64,000 nucleotides of DNA from Druceiella hillmani (GCA_039881145.1 JAYKKI010000077.1:3294501-3358500), one strand, 5' to 3'; counted from the first letter of the stretch, positions 12,199 to 24,900 are shown. The notes: generated from the sequence alone by a model not told the origin. Made by a program: numbers and translations.

Positions 12199-13275
12199 AA
12201 TTTCTACAAAATTAACGCCAAATATATTCAATTATTATTACGGATAACCCTGAATTGGAACATGTATTTATGCGTGTGATTATATGTATGCACATTTTAC
12301 ATACGTACATCGAAAAGGTCTCTTGTAATAAAAAATAAACGCATTTGGATACCACTACATGCATTGAACTCACCAGGGGAAGGCTCTTGGAATGTTTTCC
12401 TTCATGCTCGAGTTCATCGCACTCCTTACACGCCTTTAATGTGGCATCAGACTGCGTGAAAGCGTTTTATTATTCGCCATAAATTAATCTTATAAATTTT
12501 GTTACTAAACCATAAGCTCGACTAAGTTGCTAAAAATGTAATTTTATTGTTTCGTGCTAATAAAAAACTGAATTTATTTTATTCCTTTTCAATTTGACTT
12601 ACCTTTTACGCAGTCAACTTTATTGTCATTGTTACAATGACAACAAATACGTATAGTATTTGAAATATTTTCATCAAGATCTTTCGTTTTATATACAACT
12701 TGACAGATTTAAAAATAAATTTGACAGGAGATAAAAAAAATGATAGTATATAAGGAATATGGCGACACCTCAACATAACGGAACTTAAAGAAATACATAT
12801 GAGTATGTGTACGAAACAAATTACCTCACTTCGTAGTCATATAAATATATAGGAAAGAACAAATAATCGGGAGATAAAGTTAATCAGATGGGGTCAGCCT
12901 GAAAATAGACTTTGGTAGACATAGAGGTTTTAAATTTTAAGGATCTTTTTTTCTGGATACAGCTTTTGTTTGCCATTACTATGATTAAATATATTACGCG
13001 AATGAATTAACATGGAAACGGACGACGTATAATTTTTTTATGAAAATTTATTTGGTGTAAAAATCCGTTTGTCTCTGGAACCCCAAGTAAAACCGTCATA
13101 TCCTTACAAATCACAGTACTGATTATTCATAATTTATTAACATATTCCACATAATGGTCACTGCCGCGGATTATTTTTTAGTTTCGGAAATGTTTCCATT
13201 ATTTTTTTTAACCTTCGTGAGATGTTTTTAATGTTGATTATAACAAAAACAAATTTGAAGCTTAATCCGGAACGA
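12199..13275. other. gene-free AT-rich interval
   Basis: No supported gene or repeat. Confidence 0.55.
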
Positions 13276-14110
13276 CAGTGGGAGGAAACAGTAGTAACCT
13301 TTGGTACTTTGACGATACAACACTCTTATCTAGAACACAAAGCGAAGTGGCTAAGTTATTGAGACGAGTTGAGACAAGTAAGGAAATTGGATTTTCGATA
13401 AACCGAACCAAAACGAAAGACGTATTTGTGGATAGAGCACTTAGACGAGACTGTGTCCTGAGAGACCCCGAAGTAATGTGTTATTTAATTATGTGGGATT
13501 CCTGATAACTACAAATGGGAATTAGGAAAAATAAATTCGTCGTCGCACAGCGGCTACAAAAACAGTTACGTTGCATTTAGCAAAGATATGGAGAAATTGC
13601 AATATACGGCAGAAGAGGAAAACTAACCTTGTACAAACTTTGGTAAACTTCATATTTTTCTGGTTCTAAGCGGTTTACTTATTAATTTGTTTATTCTAGT
13701 TTTTATATTCATAATATAAAAGCGGCTGATAAACGCATCGACGCCTTCAATTTGCGGTGCTGGCGATGCACGCCGTTGATGGTGCTGGCGATGCACGCCG
13801 TTGATGTCTCGGACTGCCCACTGAACCGACGTGTCTATCATTAGAGAAATCGATATCCGCCATGGGTTGACATTTATGGTTACCGGTCGGTCTCAAGATA
13901 CTTCAACCATATAATCAGAAAAAAATCTGACGAAGCGGAGCGAGGCATTCTGATGAGAAAGGTCGAGCGCATAAAACCTAATGATATAATGCCAGCTCGT
14001 TAGACCGACCGGATCACAAGCGCCCTAAAATGGGCATCTATGGAGCCGTAGGATTAGTGTAAGCAATTTACATCAAGACGTCACCTATTATTGTTCACAA
14101 TCCTCAATAA
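13276..14110 (+). pseudogene. RTE-type LINE reverse transcriptase remnant
   Basis: The plus strand encodes the C-terminal part of an RTE-type reverse transcriptase. NLWYFDDTTLLSRTQSEVAK (from about 13297) carries the catalytic motif as YFDD instead of the usual YADD. It is followed by GFSINRTKTKDVFVDRA, the conserved block after the catalytic motif. Later pieces are LITTNGN (13505), RRRTAATK...LAKIWRNCNI, KAADKRIDAFNLRCWRC (the CWRR region, near 13720), YFNHIIRKKSDEAERGILMR near 13900, and R.TDRITSALKWASMEP near 14010. Several stops and frameshifts interrupt it, one caused by a 25-bp tandem duplication at 13756. The minus-strand frame at 13650-13841 is a shadow. It is a different copy from the antisense remnant at 8.5 kb and belongs to a different subfamily, judging by the C-terminal motifs. 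Confidence 0.88.
13756..13805. repeat. 25-bp exact tandem duplication
   Basis: GGTGCTGGCGATGCACGCCG plus TTGAT occurs twice back to back (13756-13780 and 13781-13805). It lies inside the reverse transcriptase remnant. Since 25 is not a multiple of three, it shifts the reading frame. Confidence 0.97.
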
Positions 14111-17100
14111 TTAAAGAATAAGAAACCCTTAAGTTTAGCTCGTAAAATAAACTTATATTCCGATATGGCATGCGATTCTAACTAATCGATTTTGTTGTAA
14201 TTTATATTTGTCACTGAACAGCCCGATATTCGTGATTCGTGATCGCTATCGTAGCAACAAATATACTCGTCGAGGATACTTTGATTGAATTAAAATAATT
14301 AAATTTATAACTTCCGGAAAATGTACGTTTCAGACTTGCGTCTACAATCGAAGTTCAATTTATTATGTTACTGTGGTTCCTTTAATGAAGACCCATCTTC
14401 TCGAGGTCTGGCAAAAAAATGTCTGTTTCTTTCATATCATAACCGCAATAATATGTACTCTATGATATTAATAAAATCACACGTGTGATTCCCGTGTGAA
14501 CTCATTAAAGATGAAGTTATGTCAAATGGTCGTAGTTTTTTTATACTCGCTTCTTTCACGATAAATCAGGATCGTGTATATTCAAACAAAGAAATAACAA
14601 ATGGAGATCGGCAAAAATATAAGAATATAATCTAATTGGTGGCAATTTTTAGAATATCAGAAACGAAACAATTCAGTAAAGATCAAAAAGTAAAATAACG
14701 TTTGTGACTATGCACAAAAGAAAAAAGCCATTTTCATAAACGCGTCTAAATATAATTTTTAAGATATAGATAGAATAGTTAATAAAAAATAAAAATGTCT
14801 ATAAAAATATAACGAAGTATATAAAATCTTTTTAGAAATGACCATAAAAAATATTCAATACCGAATATTTGGTTTAGTTACCTTGTTTTTTCTTACCTAG
14901 TTTAATAAAAAATGAACCGTATGTTTATTTCGCAAATTGCAACAATTTTTTTATACAACAAAATGTATGTTGAATTAAAAAAATTGTCATACTTCGCGAG
15001 TTTTATGTAGTTTTTTACAGCCCTGTCTGCTCTGCGAGTGTCATGACTCAGAATGTTATACCAATTTATTTAGGATACAGTGAGTGTGTCTCGCTGGGTG
15101 ACACTCACCGTATCGCCCATATACAGGTGTAACATACTTGTACTAAGTTATAAAACTCACAGAACCGACAGTGTGAGCATTTTGTTACATCTTTCTGGTT
15201 CATAGAAATAGAGTTTATAAACTATTATGAAAACTGACTTTTCATAAAAAAAAAACAAAATTTCTCATTTGTCTGATTGACGATTTAAACAAAATTGTTA
15301 TTTTTTTTCTATTTAAGAGCGTCACATTTCGTCTTTTGCCGATTTAATACACCAATACCTGACTGTTGTGCAATAATTTACTTAATGAAGCGTAGGTTAA
15401 CTTATCCCCCTTTACGTTTAAAGGTAACACGATCTATTTATAACCTGAAAACCGGCTGTACAAGTTATGCCCGCAGATGAGGCCAGCAATCAAAACGAAG
15501 AAGCCTCATTAGATGGTGTTTCCACGTAGTCATTTTTAAGTACTGACCACGTATAATACAGCTAAACTTCAAAGATCAGACAAGAGCTCTTGCTTTAATA
15601 ATTTAGATGCAATTATTGTAATGTAAAATCTTATTTCAATATTTTTAAACAGATTCTGTTAAAGGTTATCAGTTGTTGACGTAGAACAAATGTAATTATT
15701 CTAAAACAATGGGTGAATTAGTAAGTTAGTATTCACTTGCAATTGATATATTATCAAAATTCCTGCGAAATATGAGTAAAAATCGCGTTATGAAGGTTCT
15801 GGACATACTATGAACGTTGTATACACCTAAAAATTAAAACATTTAAGCATATTGTAATTTAAACTATTTGTAAATATTAATAGTATTATTTACTATATAA
15901 ATTTATTATATATTGGTTAGCTCATCTCTCACATACGTATTTGATATACGTTAGGTAAAATTCTAATATCTTTTTTTTTTTTTAAATTTACTCTAACAAT
16001 TTTGAAAATGAGGCCATTTCAGTAATAACTGTTGAATCATGTTACATATTTTTTTTAGTTGTATAATCGAAATAATTTTTTATACCAAAATTATCCTCTC
16101 TCGAGATTGGTATTTTTTTAAATGATTGCTATAGTTTTTACTTTTAATTTTTTGTTAAATTTTTATGTTCAGTAAGAACATAAACAAACTACAACAAAAT
16201 ATGTAAGTCAATAACTTTAAACGACATGTGATCCATTTTTCATTTGATACGTACAAATTTAAATTTATTTTCCATTTTATGGATAAAGTCAGTAGATCAC
16301 AATATGACTCATTGTACTGTCGAATCACAAAACAGACATACATCAAAATCTCCTTGATTCACTTATCGCGTGTGCAGCCCTAAAGTGCATTACCAGCATT
16401 ACTGAGATAAGTTGAACCATTATGAACAGTACATATATTAGATATAGATATAGTAATACATTGTGACGTACCCTACGCGACATTGACCCTTAGAGGATAA
16501 ACAGGATACACGACTCGAAGCGTCGCGCTATCCTTGACCCCTCCAATTTTCTCTATGCGCATGAATGCTTTTATCCTTGAGCAACTGGATAATGCAATTA
16601 AGATAATGTAATTTTTTACCCAGACGATGCTTCTTAAATATAAATAGAATCACTGCGTTCCACCAAAGACAGATTTAAACATCGTAGTCGACCTATAAGG
16701 AAAGCTCTGGCTACATGTAATTACGTCTGTTTTTCGTGGAGCTGGCTAGACGGAGATAATGGTGCTTGGTTCACTTTATTTATTTAATTGGTATATTATT
16801 TGTAAACATAACAGGCACGATGTTATTCCTTTAAATTTTGCCACGAATATAAATAAAATTATTGTTCAAAGAATATATAGGAATATTTTAAAGAAAATTT
16901 ATAGGCTCGAAAGCACAATTGATTTCGATGAAAGCGTTATCTGTTGTTATAAGGTTGAGGTGCTCGATGTGCGGACCAGGTAAAACTGAGAGAGAAGGCA
17001 TGCAACATGGATATCGTGAAGTTGTTGTTAGAAGACATTTTAAAGTTTACAAAATTTGGTTTCTTTATTAAATTCTTTAAAATTTAAAATTTAATTTATA

Positions 17101-17203
17101 TTTATATTTCAATGTCGAATATAAATTTTGTGTCACAATATTTTTAAGAACTTATTAAAATATATCCATTTATATCAAGCTATACAATGCTAAACAGAAT
17201 ATA
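14111..17203. other. gene-free AT-rich interval
   Basis: No supported coding sequence. It holds an imperfect hairpin at 14939-14985 and a better one at 15073-15114. A TATAAATA element at about 16639 lies some 120 bp before an ATG (16759) that opens a 74-codon frame of unknown nature. That frame has no recognisable motif and is not called as a gene. Confidence 0.5.
15073..15114. repeat. inverted repeat, about 15-bp arms
   Basis: GATACAGTGAGTGTGTC on the left pairs with GACACTCACCGTATC on the right, with one mismatch and a 2-nt bulge, around a short loop. Confidence 0.75.
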
Positions 17204-17848
17204 AAAAAACCTGTCAAGTGCGGGTACAACTCGCACTATGAGGATTCCGCATACATTTGAATTCTGGTAAACATTTAAGGGTTCGTATTACTTCTATTAA
17301 TTATGAACAAGTATAATTATTTATAACATAAATACATCGCTTACTACATCTTTCATAGGTGTAAAATGTGATGCATATTTTAAAAAATATGACACCTAGA
17401 ATCGGTGGTACAATTTTCATACAATCTTTGCATAGGCACCTAAAAACTCTGTTCTTTCCATAATTTTACGTGCAGTAGTCTCGGGAATGGAGGCGGAGGA
17501 CATATTTTCTGGATATTTTTTCAGTATACCGCTAGAAATACAATACAAAAATTAAATTAAAATTAACATTATAATTTTTTTTCAAGATCCTTATCGTTAG
17601 CCCTTTCAAACGACACTCAGCTCTATATATGGAGGTTTAATTTTTTTTAACTACGCACTCAACTTATCTTATCCTCCTTAAAATTTCCAAATATAAATGT
17701 TTGGCTTTCATCGCTTAAAATACATGCGGGTTAATATGTTTTATTATTCAAGTGATTTCTGCGAAAAAAGTATGCAACAAACAGACTGACACGCGAGTGA
17801 TCTCATAAAGTTTCCGTTGTTCCTTTTGAGGCACTGAACCCTAAAAAA
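17204..17848 (+). repeat. dispersed repeat family 1, copy 3 (best end-to-end copy)
   Basis: Starts AACCTGTCAAGTGCGGGTAC and continues AACTCGCACTATGAGG. It ends with TTCCTTTTGAGG followed by CACTGAACCCTAAAAAACA. It aligns block by block with the copies at 5225 and 25515 (TAAACATTTAAGG, AGCCCTTTCAAACGA, GGTTAATATGTTTTATTA). The ACAGACTGACACG block near the 3' end is the remnant of a CAGACAGA-type motif of this family. The length is about 645 bp. No protein is encoded and no terminal inverted repeats are visible. Confidence 0.8.
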
Positions 17849-18518
17849 CAAGACAGATTTATTTTTTCTTTTTTCACAAATGTCATCGGTGTGCTCTGGT
17901 TTAATATTCAAATCAACGGCAATTAAAACAATTCCCTTAAATTAGGAAAGCAGTGATTTTCCACTTTTATTAATTTTACCTTTATTTATAACAAAAACGG
18001 TATTTCCGCGCCAAATTCAAGTAGGTAGTAATAGGGTTTCGAAAAAGACTTCAGATTTTTGCTGATCATTAAATCACACATTGTCACACTAATCAAACTT
18101 AATAACTTAGAAACGTTAAATTTGTAGGTTTAGTTCAGTTCGGCAATTGAAAGTATGTAGCTTCTGCTCGACTTCAGCGCAACGATATGGAAGGCTCAAA
18201 AGTACAGCGGGCTGCTTTCCATAAACGTGGAAAGAAACGCTCCTATATGAATGGGAAGAAATCATAATACATAACGTACAAAGTAACAAAAATATAAGAG
18301 CTTGTTTGAAGGTATTTATGGTTAAAAATAGCTGTATCATTTTAAATATTTATGACTTTCCCTTATCGATGCTCCTGATAAAATGATAGTTGGCAAAAAA
18401 GGTATAGACAACGAAGAAGATGTATTAATAGACTTTTTCCCCACCATCTCTGTGCCAAAGGCGACTGAAGTATTTCAGAACTGACCTCTAATTTGTGTGT
18501 GTGTGTATGTGCGTGTAT

Positions 18519-18566
<48 letters not shown>

Positions 18567-20708
18567 AATGAAATATATCACAAGTGAGTTGTTAAATTTT
18601 CAATTGTCCATGAACACTCAGCTACGGAATATGTTTTGTTGGGGTGATAAAAAATATTTACGAAATTTCAATGAAAGGCAGGTTCGACAATCGATCTATA
18701 TAATCTCGAATCTATGTGTCTCGAAGATTTTTTCTTCTTTATTTATGCTTGTTAATTGCATATTATTTGCCTACAAAACGGTCTTGTTTATTGAGGTCGA
18801 ATGGCTCGATTAAATGCGATATTTTATACCGACTGATTGACTTACGGCTTATGGAAACTTATTGCAAATATGAAAAACATTGTTTTAAAGAGAGGCGTGA
18901 GGTCATTTTTTTCATATATTTATTTAAGGAATTCGTCGCTACGTATCAGGTTACCAAATCGTAATGACGAAAAGACAAGTAGTAATTAAACAAAGAAGTA
19001 CATAGGAGTTGTTGGACATTATATGACACGCGACATTCTACAAAAAGTTCTTTTTTTCAACAGCATTGTTGCGTTAACATCCAATAGGGTATTAATGAAA
19101 GTAAGAGAAGGGTGTTTTCAAAGAATATGTTAGTGAATAAGCATGAATCGCTTCGGAGTCTATGTGAATGTATGTATATATGTACGTACGTACGATTGTG
19201 CGTTTATAAAATGTGAAGAGAGCCTTCGCTTGACTACAAATATTACTAGTGTTCAGTGGAATAAATATAATAAGTTATCATTAAAAAAATTAACTGTGAG
19301 TTTCGGGCCAAATTGCATGCAATTCGTATTGATGCATAGACGGCACCTATTGCTTAAATTATATTCAAAAAAGTAGTTTCGGAAGAAACTAAATTATTTT
19401 CTAAAAACTTGAAAATTACTCGCACTCGCGCGCGTGCTGTATAATGTGTTAACTGCCGCATTAATGCTGTCTGTCTAACAGATCAGATTCTACCGGTTAT
19501 TCTTTTTTTTATAAAGTGGATAAATCTACCCCTCTAAATACAAAATAGTCTAACTATATTGAAAAATAGTCTAACATAAGACGGGATTGTTTGATTTAAT
19601 ATTAAAAGTTTTGTTTTGGGGAAATTTTCGTCAGATCGCTCATTTTGCTTTCACTTCAAAGTACATTAGGCTTGGTACAAAATACAATATAATTTAAATG
19701 CGATATCTCAATAAACATGTCATATGCAAATATACCGACACATGCACACGCAGATGATAAAGTGATTTCATTAAAGGTATTTTTTGCTATATAAATATAA
19801 TGCTGACAGTGATTTTAATACCTTCATTTTTCACAAAGCTCTCTTCATAACTTAAAAAACATAACTTTTTAAACAAGTCTATAATTTTAATAATATTTAT
19901 AAATATATTTCATATTAATATATAATTATAAATATATTTATATATCATATTTGTTTTCCGCAGAATTTTACTTTTCCTTCTCCTTTACATGTTCACAAAT
20001 ATTTAATGCAGATATAGTTGCTCAAATAATATTTATAGACACAAAAATAAAAAGGAAACATTTTCAAAGTCCATTGGTTTTCCGTTGCTTACACTAAATA
20101 ATCTTCAAAAGTATATACTTACGTAGACCATTTAGCGTAAACATAAATTAATTATAAAAACAACTATTAACATGAATAAAAAAAGGTCTCTAAAAATGGT
20201 TTATGTGAGACGCGTGGGCGAAAATATTAAAAAACAAAGAATAAGAAAAGTTAAAAACACAACTACGCCAAAAAACACCGTCACGATGGACTTGTGATTA
20301 AGAATTCTAATAGAAGAGTGCTATAAAAATTCAACGAAAACATCTCGCTCATCGCAGAGAAATTTAAGTTGTTTCGAATTTGCATCAGGAATTAGGTACT
20401 GCTAATTTTAAATAACTTCGATTTTGTTTTTACACTATTTACCCGATATTACCTGAAAAATATAATAAGTTTAATGCTCTCGATCACATTTATTAAAATC
20501 TATTGAACCGTTTTATCGATATAAAAGAATAAGAAGAAATAAAAAAGCACATAGTTACACGTATGAGCCATAAACATGTAAAAGTTTCTTGAAAAACCTT
20601 TATTCAAAACTTTATCCACTTCCAAATATTATCCATTTTTTTAGCTTCCAGAACATAAAAAGCAATTCATTTTAAAAATTAATACAAAACAATTATTATA
20701 TAACTCAC
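17849..20708. other. gene-free AT-rich interval
   Basis: No supported gene. The minus-strand frame 18116-18340 begins with a hydrophobic stretch (ALIFLLLCTLCIM) that resembles a signal peptide, but it has no cysteine framework, splice context or other support. Two overlapping plus frames near 18568-18964 also look like chance. Confidence 0.5.
18494..18562. repeat. (TG)n/(TA)n compound microsatellite
   Basis: GTGTGTGTGTATGTGCGTG passes into about 40 bp of TA. Confidence 0.97.
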
Positions 20709-20978
20709 CACAAATTTTGTTTCGACTTTTCTTTTCCTTATCCGCCTCGCCATTTCTCGAGTACAAGTTCTGTCCTCCTCTCTTCGATTGATCGGTTTTA
20801 CTGTTCCCTCTAACCAGACCGACTTTATCCTTGGCAGGAAGTAAACTCTTCGTGGAATCCTCAGGTGTGTCTGGGTTTCCGTATCCCGGATTTGACTGGG
20901 TGAGGTCATTAGACGATGACATTTTGGAGTTTATATTCGACCAGAATCGATTTGGTTCCGTATCACTTTGCTTCCGAC
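20709..20978 (-). CDS. internal coding exon, protein unknown
   Basis: The best host exon in the window. On the minus strand a pyrimidine-rich acceptor (TTTTTTAACTGCAG) precedes 20978, and a strong donor (GTGAGT) follows 20709. All 270 nt between are open in one frame: 2 nt, 89 codons, 1 nt. Both flanking introns are therefore phase 1, and the exon could be skipped without shifting the frame. The peptide is hydrophilic and low in complexity, rich in Ser, Asn, Lys, Asp and Gly (RKQSDTEPNRFWSNINSK, then MSSSNDLTQSNPGYGNPDTP and later KSLLPAKDKVGLVRGNSK). It has no membrane segment and ends in a Lys/Arg-rich stretch, so it is probably a disordered cytoplasmic or linker segment. The Met at 20922 could be a start codon, but the frame stays open upstream to the acceptor. 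I do not recognise the gene. No partner exon was found, which implies introns longer than several kb. Confidence 0.7.
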
Positions 20979-23412
20979 CTGCAGTTAAAAAATATTAATT
21001 CTATTTTAGTTAATATTTAAAATCATTTTATATATTGAAATAATATTTGAATCTGTACATATTTGTAAAATAACAAAGGCAACCTTTCGGACCATTCAGC
21101 GATTAAAAAAAAGGTTTCGCCGTTTTCTTTTTAATTATTCAACAATATCAATGAATTAAAAACCAAGTTAAGATATTAATAGAGAAGTTAAAAGGTCAAC
21201 ATATTAAAGTACTATGGTTAATTTCTCCACAAACACAACAATTATATATAAACCGAAAATATTCTAGAGGATGGTTAACGACAGAATATGTTTTTCGCAC
21301 CGTATTCAATTTTTGCACACATTTAACCCTAATTCGAACACTACACACGGAGAAGCGATGAGGTTATCAAATTGTCAGAATTGATAGGCGGGCCACCTGT
21401 TGTGAACGAATATACGCAAGACACTTTTGTAACACTTCACCCACTCTATAAAATATAATTTAATATACCTATGTAAACGTGTAAACAAATTATAATGTTT
21501 GTCTGCTCTGGACTATTCCGAAACTTTGTACATAATTCTGGCAGATGTGTTGCCGAAATCATGAAATAAAATCAAATAAAGAACGTAAAAATTATAACTA
21601 TAGATGGGATATATTTTGTGCAATATGCAAATAAGAAATCAAACTGGAAATAATTAGTTTCATTGCTATGTTCATACTTGTGGTAAGTTTAATACATATT
21701 ATTAACGACATATTCTATTATCCATCATTACCTTGGAATAAAAACATCGAAACAAAGTTAGTGCTATATCACGCAAATAATACAACTAAGAAACACATTA
21801 TCACAATAAGCTAATACTGCATCGCAGTTATCAGTAATGATAAATGTCAATATATTTTGATGGCTAGTTTTTAAATAACACTGCCCAAGAATCTTTTGAA
21901 TCACCTAAAACCTTGGTTTTGAATTCCTTCTTAGGGTAATATAGTATTGTATCTATAAAACGCGCCAAAATTAAAGTATGGCCCAAAATTTTCAAAAACG
22001 TTAGATTATTTTTAAATAAGTGTAGCTGCACGAAAAGCTAGTCGTTTTGAGATAAAGAAAATATATTTTAAAGCTAAAATCTTGTAGTTTTTTAACACAT
22101 TTACCAATTAGTTTATTATCTATTATTCTCATGGCATTACCGATGAAAGACTGTTAAAAAAATGTATGATTTTTTCCACATTTTAAACGCATAGAGTTTA
22201 ATATTTTTTATGTAAAATAAATTAATGGCTTCTTCAAGTCTAAAAAATTACCAATAATTTCTTATTTACAAAGCCTCTCTACTATTTTTAACAGAGTTAT
22301 GCACTAGGTTAAACTTATTTTTAAATTTGATCAGTTATCACTCCTGAAAAAATGATCGCACCACAAATTTAATGACATAAAATAAAATCAATATATTTAA
22401 AATTAATTTTGTCATTCGCAAAACTAATTTAATCAATAAAGTAAAATTCAAGTCAGAGTTATCCAGAACGGTTGATAGATTACATATTTTTTACATGTGT
22501 CCTGTCTAGTGAAACCTGTAATAACGAAAGAAAAAAAATTTAAAGGTCATCATCATTCCGCTAAAACATCAGTTTAAAATTGGCCATCTTCTTATTTTTA
22601 ACTATAAAATTATTGAACCGAGATTGGGATGTTCTTAAAAGTTTTTTATTTGATACAAAATGACCAATATCACACGACGTTGAACCGACAGAATATAAGG
22701 TACTTCGACGACGTATCAGCTTGCTGTTAGCCCAGGTGGGCTAACAGCCAGCGGATATATTGCCGAAAGAAAAAAAAACAGAATTTTTCAATGTCATTAC
22801 AATGTTGACCTTATTAATTTCGTAATTAAAACATGGATATAGTGAATTTTAAACTAATGGACTGGTAAATTATGTAACTTTTGTTACTGCAAAAAAACTC
22901 TTACCAAAAACTTTAAAACATTTTTTGCATCATTTCAATTTACTACTCCTTTAAATGTAGCAACTTGCGACTGCGTCTATTCTCATTCATATATTATTTT
23001 AGAATAATAAATATCCAAAATTATTTAAGTCAAGAACAGGAATTTGTGACAGACCTCTTGTTTTAAACTTTTCAGTAATTTTCCAATAAAAAGTATTTTC
23101 TTTCTTGGACAGTGATTAATTTGACGGATTGTTTATCATTAGAAAATTTTAATTGTAAATAATTTGTCGACCGTTGAATAAGAGTAATAATATTTTTTGA
23201 GCTTTAAATGTTCTACAATTTCTTTCGCTTAACTTGTTTATACAATCTGCCATTTGTGGAGAGATACATTTTGAACCACTCATTTCCCAATTCGCGCAAA
23301 AGAAAATTAATATCAAACAATACTCGGTGTCAGTACGATTGTAGCAGACATATCTGAAAGGAATATTTATCATGTTAGAAGGTAAATTCGAACTGAAATA
23401 TGCGTGTGTATT

Positions 23413-23414
<2 letters not shown>
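20979..23414. other. gene-free AT-rich interval, probable intron upstream of the exon at 20.7 kb
   Basis: No second exon in frame with the one at 20709 could be recognised on the minus strand here. The only compact feature is the hairpin at 22723-22748. Confidence 0.5.
22723..22748. repeat. GC-rich perfect hairpin, 11-bp arms
   Basis: GCTGTTAGCCC and GGGCTAACAGC surround an AGGT loop, in an otherwise AT-rich region. It is not a bacterial-type terminator in this context. Confidence 0.9.

Positions 23415-23467
<53 letters not shown>
23415..23467. repeat. (TA)n microsatellite
   Basis: About 53 bp of pure TA, directly upstream of a family 2 repeat copy. Confidence 0.98.
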
Positions 23468-23469
<2 letters not shown>

Positions 23470-23471
<2 letters not shown>

Positions 23472-23740
23472 AGAATTTTTGTATATCGGCCTATCTATTT
23501 GTCCGCGATAAACTCAGAAATAGTAGAGACCATTGCAAAGTGTGTCATCCGAAATGTGTGCAAGTTTTCATACAGAGTATGCCACGGCGCATAATCAACA
23601 CTTGATATCTCAAAAATTATCGTAGAAAATTGGAGAAATCTCCACAAAACAGATGGCGAGTAGTGGCAGGCTGTGGGAAACAGAAGCTCTAGGAAAAACG
23701 AGGAAAGAAAACGCAATTCGACCCGCTCGAGATTTATACT
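23470..23740 (+). repeat. dispersed repeat family 2, copy 1
   Basis: Contains CTATTTGTCCGCGATAAACT, a block I recognise from a widespread insect repeat family with a TTTGTCCGCGATAAACTC motif. The 3' part (AAATCTCCACAAAACAGATG then GGCTGTGGGAAACAG) matches the second copy about 1.2 kb downstream. It has no coding capacity. The minus frame at 23495-23716 is chance. Confidence 0.6.
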
Positions 23741-24096
23741 ATAACATTTTGGAGTTATTGAATAAAAATATTCACATAGATAAATTCGCAGGAGTGGTAC
23801 GTGCTGTGTAGGTATACCCTATAATTGCTTGCTCATTCATAACCAGCTGTTCAATGAATCTATTTACCTCGCGCGGAGTATAAACACGGCCATTCGTCGT
23901 CAAGGTTGGGAGGTAGAACAAACAATGCTTGTTAATAGTATTTACATTGGCTAATGAGTTTTAGTTATTTAAGTGAAATTAGTCACAGCTGGTAAAGAAT
24001 TGAATGGGTACAGGCTGGCTCGATACTATGTTTTTATTTTTATACGAAGTTTCAGGGTGAATGTGATCTCCCAGTGCTAGCACTAAACAATAAAGT

Positions 24097-24135
24097 ACGA
24101 GTTTTTGGAAAATTGCCAATTTTCAAAAAACTCGT
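24097..24135. repeat. inverted repeat, about 16-bp arms
   Basis: ACGAGTTTTTGGAAAATTG faces CAATTTTCAAAAAACTCGT with one mismatch around a very short centre. Confidence 0.85.
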
Positions 24136-24589
24136 TTTTTAGACTGGGTTTATACTTCGTCAAATATATTCGTATTTAATTATTAACTTTTTGAACGGCA
24201 TTCCTATCAAAAAGCCAAATGTGTCAGAAGCATTCACAATAGTGGTTCTAATATTTTTTTAAATTTAAACAAATTCAAAGTTTTAATTATATGTTAATTG
24301 GTTTCTGTTCCTTAACTGAAAAATTATGGAATATAAATAAATTGAACTGCGTGTATAAGAATAGTCATTCCCAATAAATCATTTTTATTACTTTGGAAAA
24401 TAAAATATATTTTATGTAAAAATCAAATTTTTAAAAAAGTTAAAAATAAATCAGGAAGGGTGAGCGATGGCCAGTACGTTAGACGTGAAATTTCAATATT
24501 AGTCTGTAGCGTCCGTGTTCAATATTATCGAAACAGTTCGATAAAATGTAAACCTCTATCTGTTTTTAATGAATTTTTAGCTTCTAAAT

Positions 24590-24900
24590 ACATATCTAAT
24601 AAAACTTGTCCATTTGTCGGTCTTCCTGTTTGTATGAACGGATTTTAATCCAAATTTAACGAAGCTGTTGGCATAAATCTTACAGATTTTATAGATAGCA
24701 ACCCTGAGATCAATTTAGTTTTATTTCATCATGACATAGCAAACGGTTCCTAAATCATTTTGACGAAAATGTTGTATAGAAAATTAAACAAAATCTCCGC
24801 CACACGGATGGTGAATGCTGCGGGCTACGGAAACACGCGGGAGTGGGCAGGGGAACGAAGAAAAGACGCGTAAGTCGGGCTGCACGGGATTTAATCTAAA
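24590..24900 (+). repeat. dispersed repeat family 2, copy 2
   Basis: Has CATTTGTCGGTCTTCCTGTT and AACGGATTTTAATCC (degraded form of the family core), then AAATCTCCGCCACACGGATG and GCGGGCTACGGAAACACG. The last two blocks match the 3' part of the copy at 23470. Confidence 0.55.

Noticed and set aside
13650..13841. 63-codon minus frame
   Set aside because: Shadow of the plus-strand reverse transcriptase (RIDAFNLRCW region), inflated by the 25-bp duplication.
18116..18340. Possible secreted peptide with a signal-like hydrophobic stretch
   Set aside because: No splice context, cysteine pattern, promoter or homology; hydrophobic runs are common in AT-rich chance frames.
22723..22748. Rho-independent terminator
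   Set aside because: No bacterial gene context and no T run directly after the stem; treated as a simple inverted repeat.
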